Assembly: GCA_963849955.1 (NCBI GenBank)
Contig: CAWKJU010000005.1
Location: forward strand, 1 to 64,000
Origin: CAWFGW01 sp963849955
GTDB taxonomy: Bacteria; Bacteroidota; Bacteroidia; Cytophagales; JAAEPT01
Reading direction: 5' to 3'
DNA length: 64,000 nt
Positions 63,708-64,000 of the stretch are shown in pieces. Made by a program: the position numbers and the translations under genes. Every line of letters begins with the position of its first letter. Positions within the stretch are counted from its first letter, which is position 1. Under the pieces are notes generated by a model. That model was not told where the DNA came from. It saw only the letters and a list, made by a program, of their open reading frames with translations, and did not search any database.

Positions 63708-64000
63708 TTAAAATCCTAACATTTTTATTGCGGTAATGGCTGCTTCATCGCCTTTGTTACCATGTTTTCCCCCAGCTCGGTCAAGCGCTTGTTGTTGCGT
63801 GTTTGGCGTTAAGACACCAAATATGACAGGCTTGTTGTATTTTAATCCCACTTGAGTAATTCCGTGTGCGACAGCATCACAAATAAAATCAAAGTGTTTA
63901 GTGTCTCCTTGCACCACACAGCCGATGCATATGACCGCATCAATCGCTGATTTTTCTGCCAACCATTGTGCACCAAGACTCAATTCAAAACTTCCTGGAA
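63708..64000 (-). CDS. ribH: 6,7-dimethyl-8-ribityllumazine synthase, C-terminal part (runs off right edge)
   Basis: 97 residues remain. The visible part starts PGSFELSLGAQWLAE and has DAVICIGCVVQGDTKHFDFI (the catalytic His in KHFDF), PVIFGVLTPNTQQQA and RAGGKHGNKGDEAA, all typical for RibH, the enzyme that condenses the 4-ring pyrimidine with 3,4-dihydroxybutanone phosphate in riboflavin synthesis. The 5' end lies beyond the window edge; the stop is at 63708-63710. Upstream of lysC on the same strand. Confidence 0.95.
   Translation of the reverse strand, partial: PGSFELSLGAQWLAEKSAIDAVICIGCVVQGDTKHFDFICDAVAHGITQVGLKYNKPVIFGVLTPNTQQQALDRAGGKHGNKGDEAAITAIKMLGF

Overview
The window looks like a chromosomal segment of an AT-rich member of the Bacteroidota, most likely Flavobacteriales. 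Supporting evidence: a PorP/SprF-type outer-membrane protein, several secreted proteins with C-terminal type IX secretion (T9SS) sorting domains, a lone nqrF, the SpoIIM/DUF4129/DUF4350/MoxR/DUF58 cluster, and promoters of the form TTG-N18/19-TAnnTTTG instead of the sigma70 consensus. I saw no insertion sequence, prophage, integrase, rRNA operon or CRISPR array.

Left part (1-22.5 kb) is mostly housekeeping: the 5' part of guaB, a PorP/SprF protein, gpmI, DUF4783-nadC-YcxB-accD, a frameshifted radical SAM gene, nqrF, a ligand-poor arginase homologue, a frameshifted DUF2752 gene with a membrane protein, and a tight minus-strand operon (SpoIIM, DUF4129, DUF4350, MoxR ATPase, DUF58). This operon is divergent from an RDD / cytochrome b5-like / BadF-type kinase / murQ operon that looks like cell-wall sugar salvage. 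Then come a SprT-like gene, an acidic repeat lipoprotein, der and era.

Centre (22.7-54.2 kb) is a large exopolysaccharide locus. It starts with a single-domain response regulator and, behind a good promoter, an initiating sugar phosphotransferase carrying a degenerate receiver-like N-terminus, followed by three glycosyltransferases. Next come a giant T9SS cargo protein (esterase, FN3, PA14 and a triplicated unknown module), acyltransferases, an MBOAT/SGNH acylation pair, a secreted beta-helix protein and a 2OG-Fe(II) dioxygenase. On the minus strand are a short TolC-like protein, an O-antigen ligase/Wzy-type protein, a probable 30-residue membrane microprotein, a glycosyltransferase and a flippase. 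The locus closes with an acyltransferase, a sulfotransferase, a GumC/Wzc-type chain-length protein with a degraded ATPase domain, and a membrane glycosyltransferase. Together they suggest synthesis, export and acyl/sulfate decoration of a surface polysaccharide, with secreted proteins that bind or trim it.

Right part (54.2-64 kb): a second T9SS esterase related to the giant protein's N-terminus, an initiator tRNA-Met, a lipoprotein, a CbpA/CbpM chaperone pair, a T9SS beta-propeller-like protein, a SpoIIE-type phosphatase, lysC and the 3' part of ribH.

Five genes are broken by frameshifts or stops (about 6.87, 10.36, 34.32, 36.2 and 37.67 kb). Most can be repaired by changing a homopolymer by one base, so assembly or sequencing error must be excluded before calling them pseudogenes.
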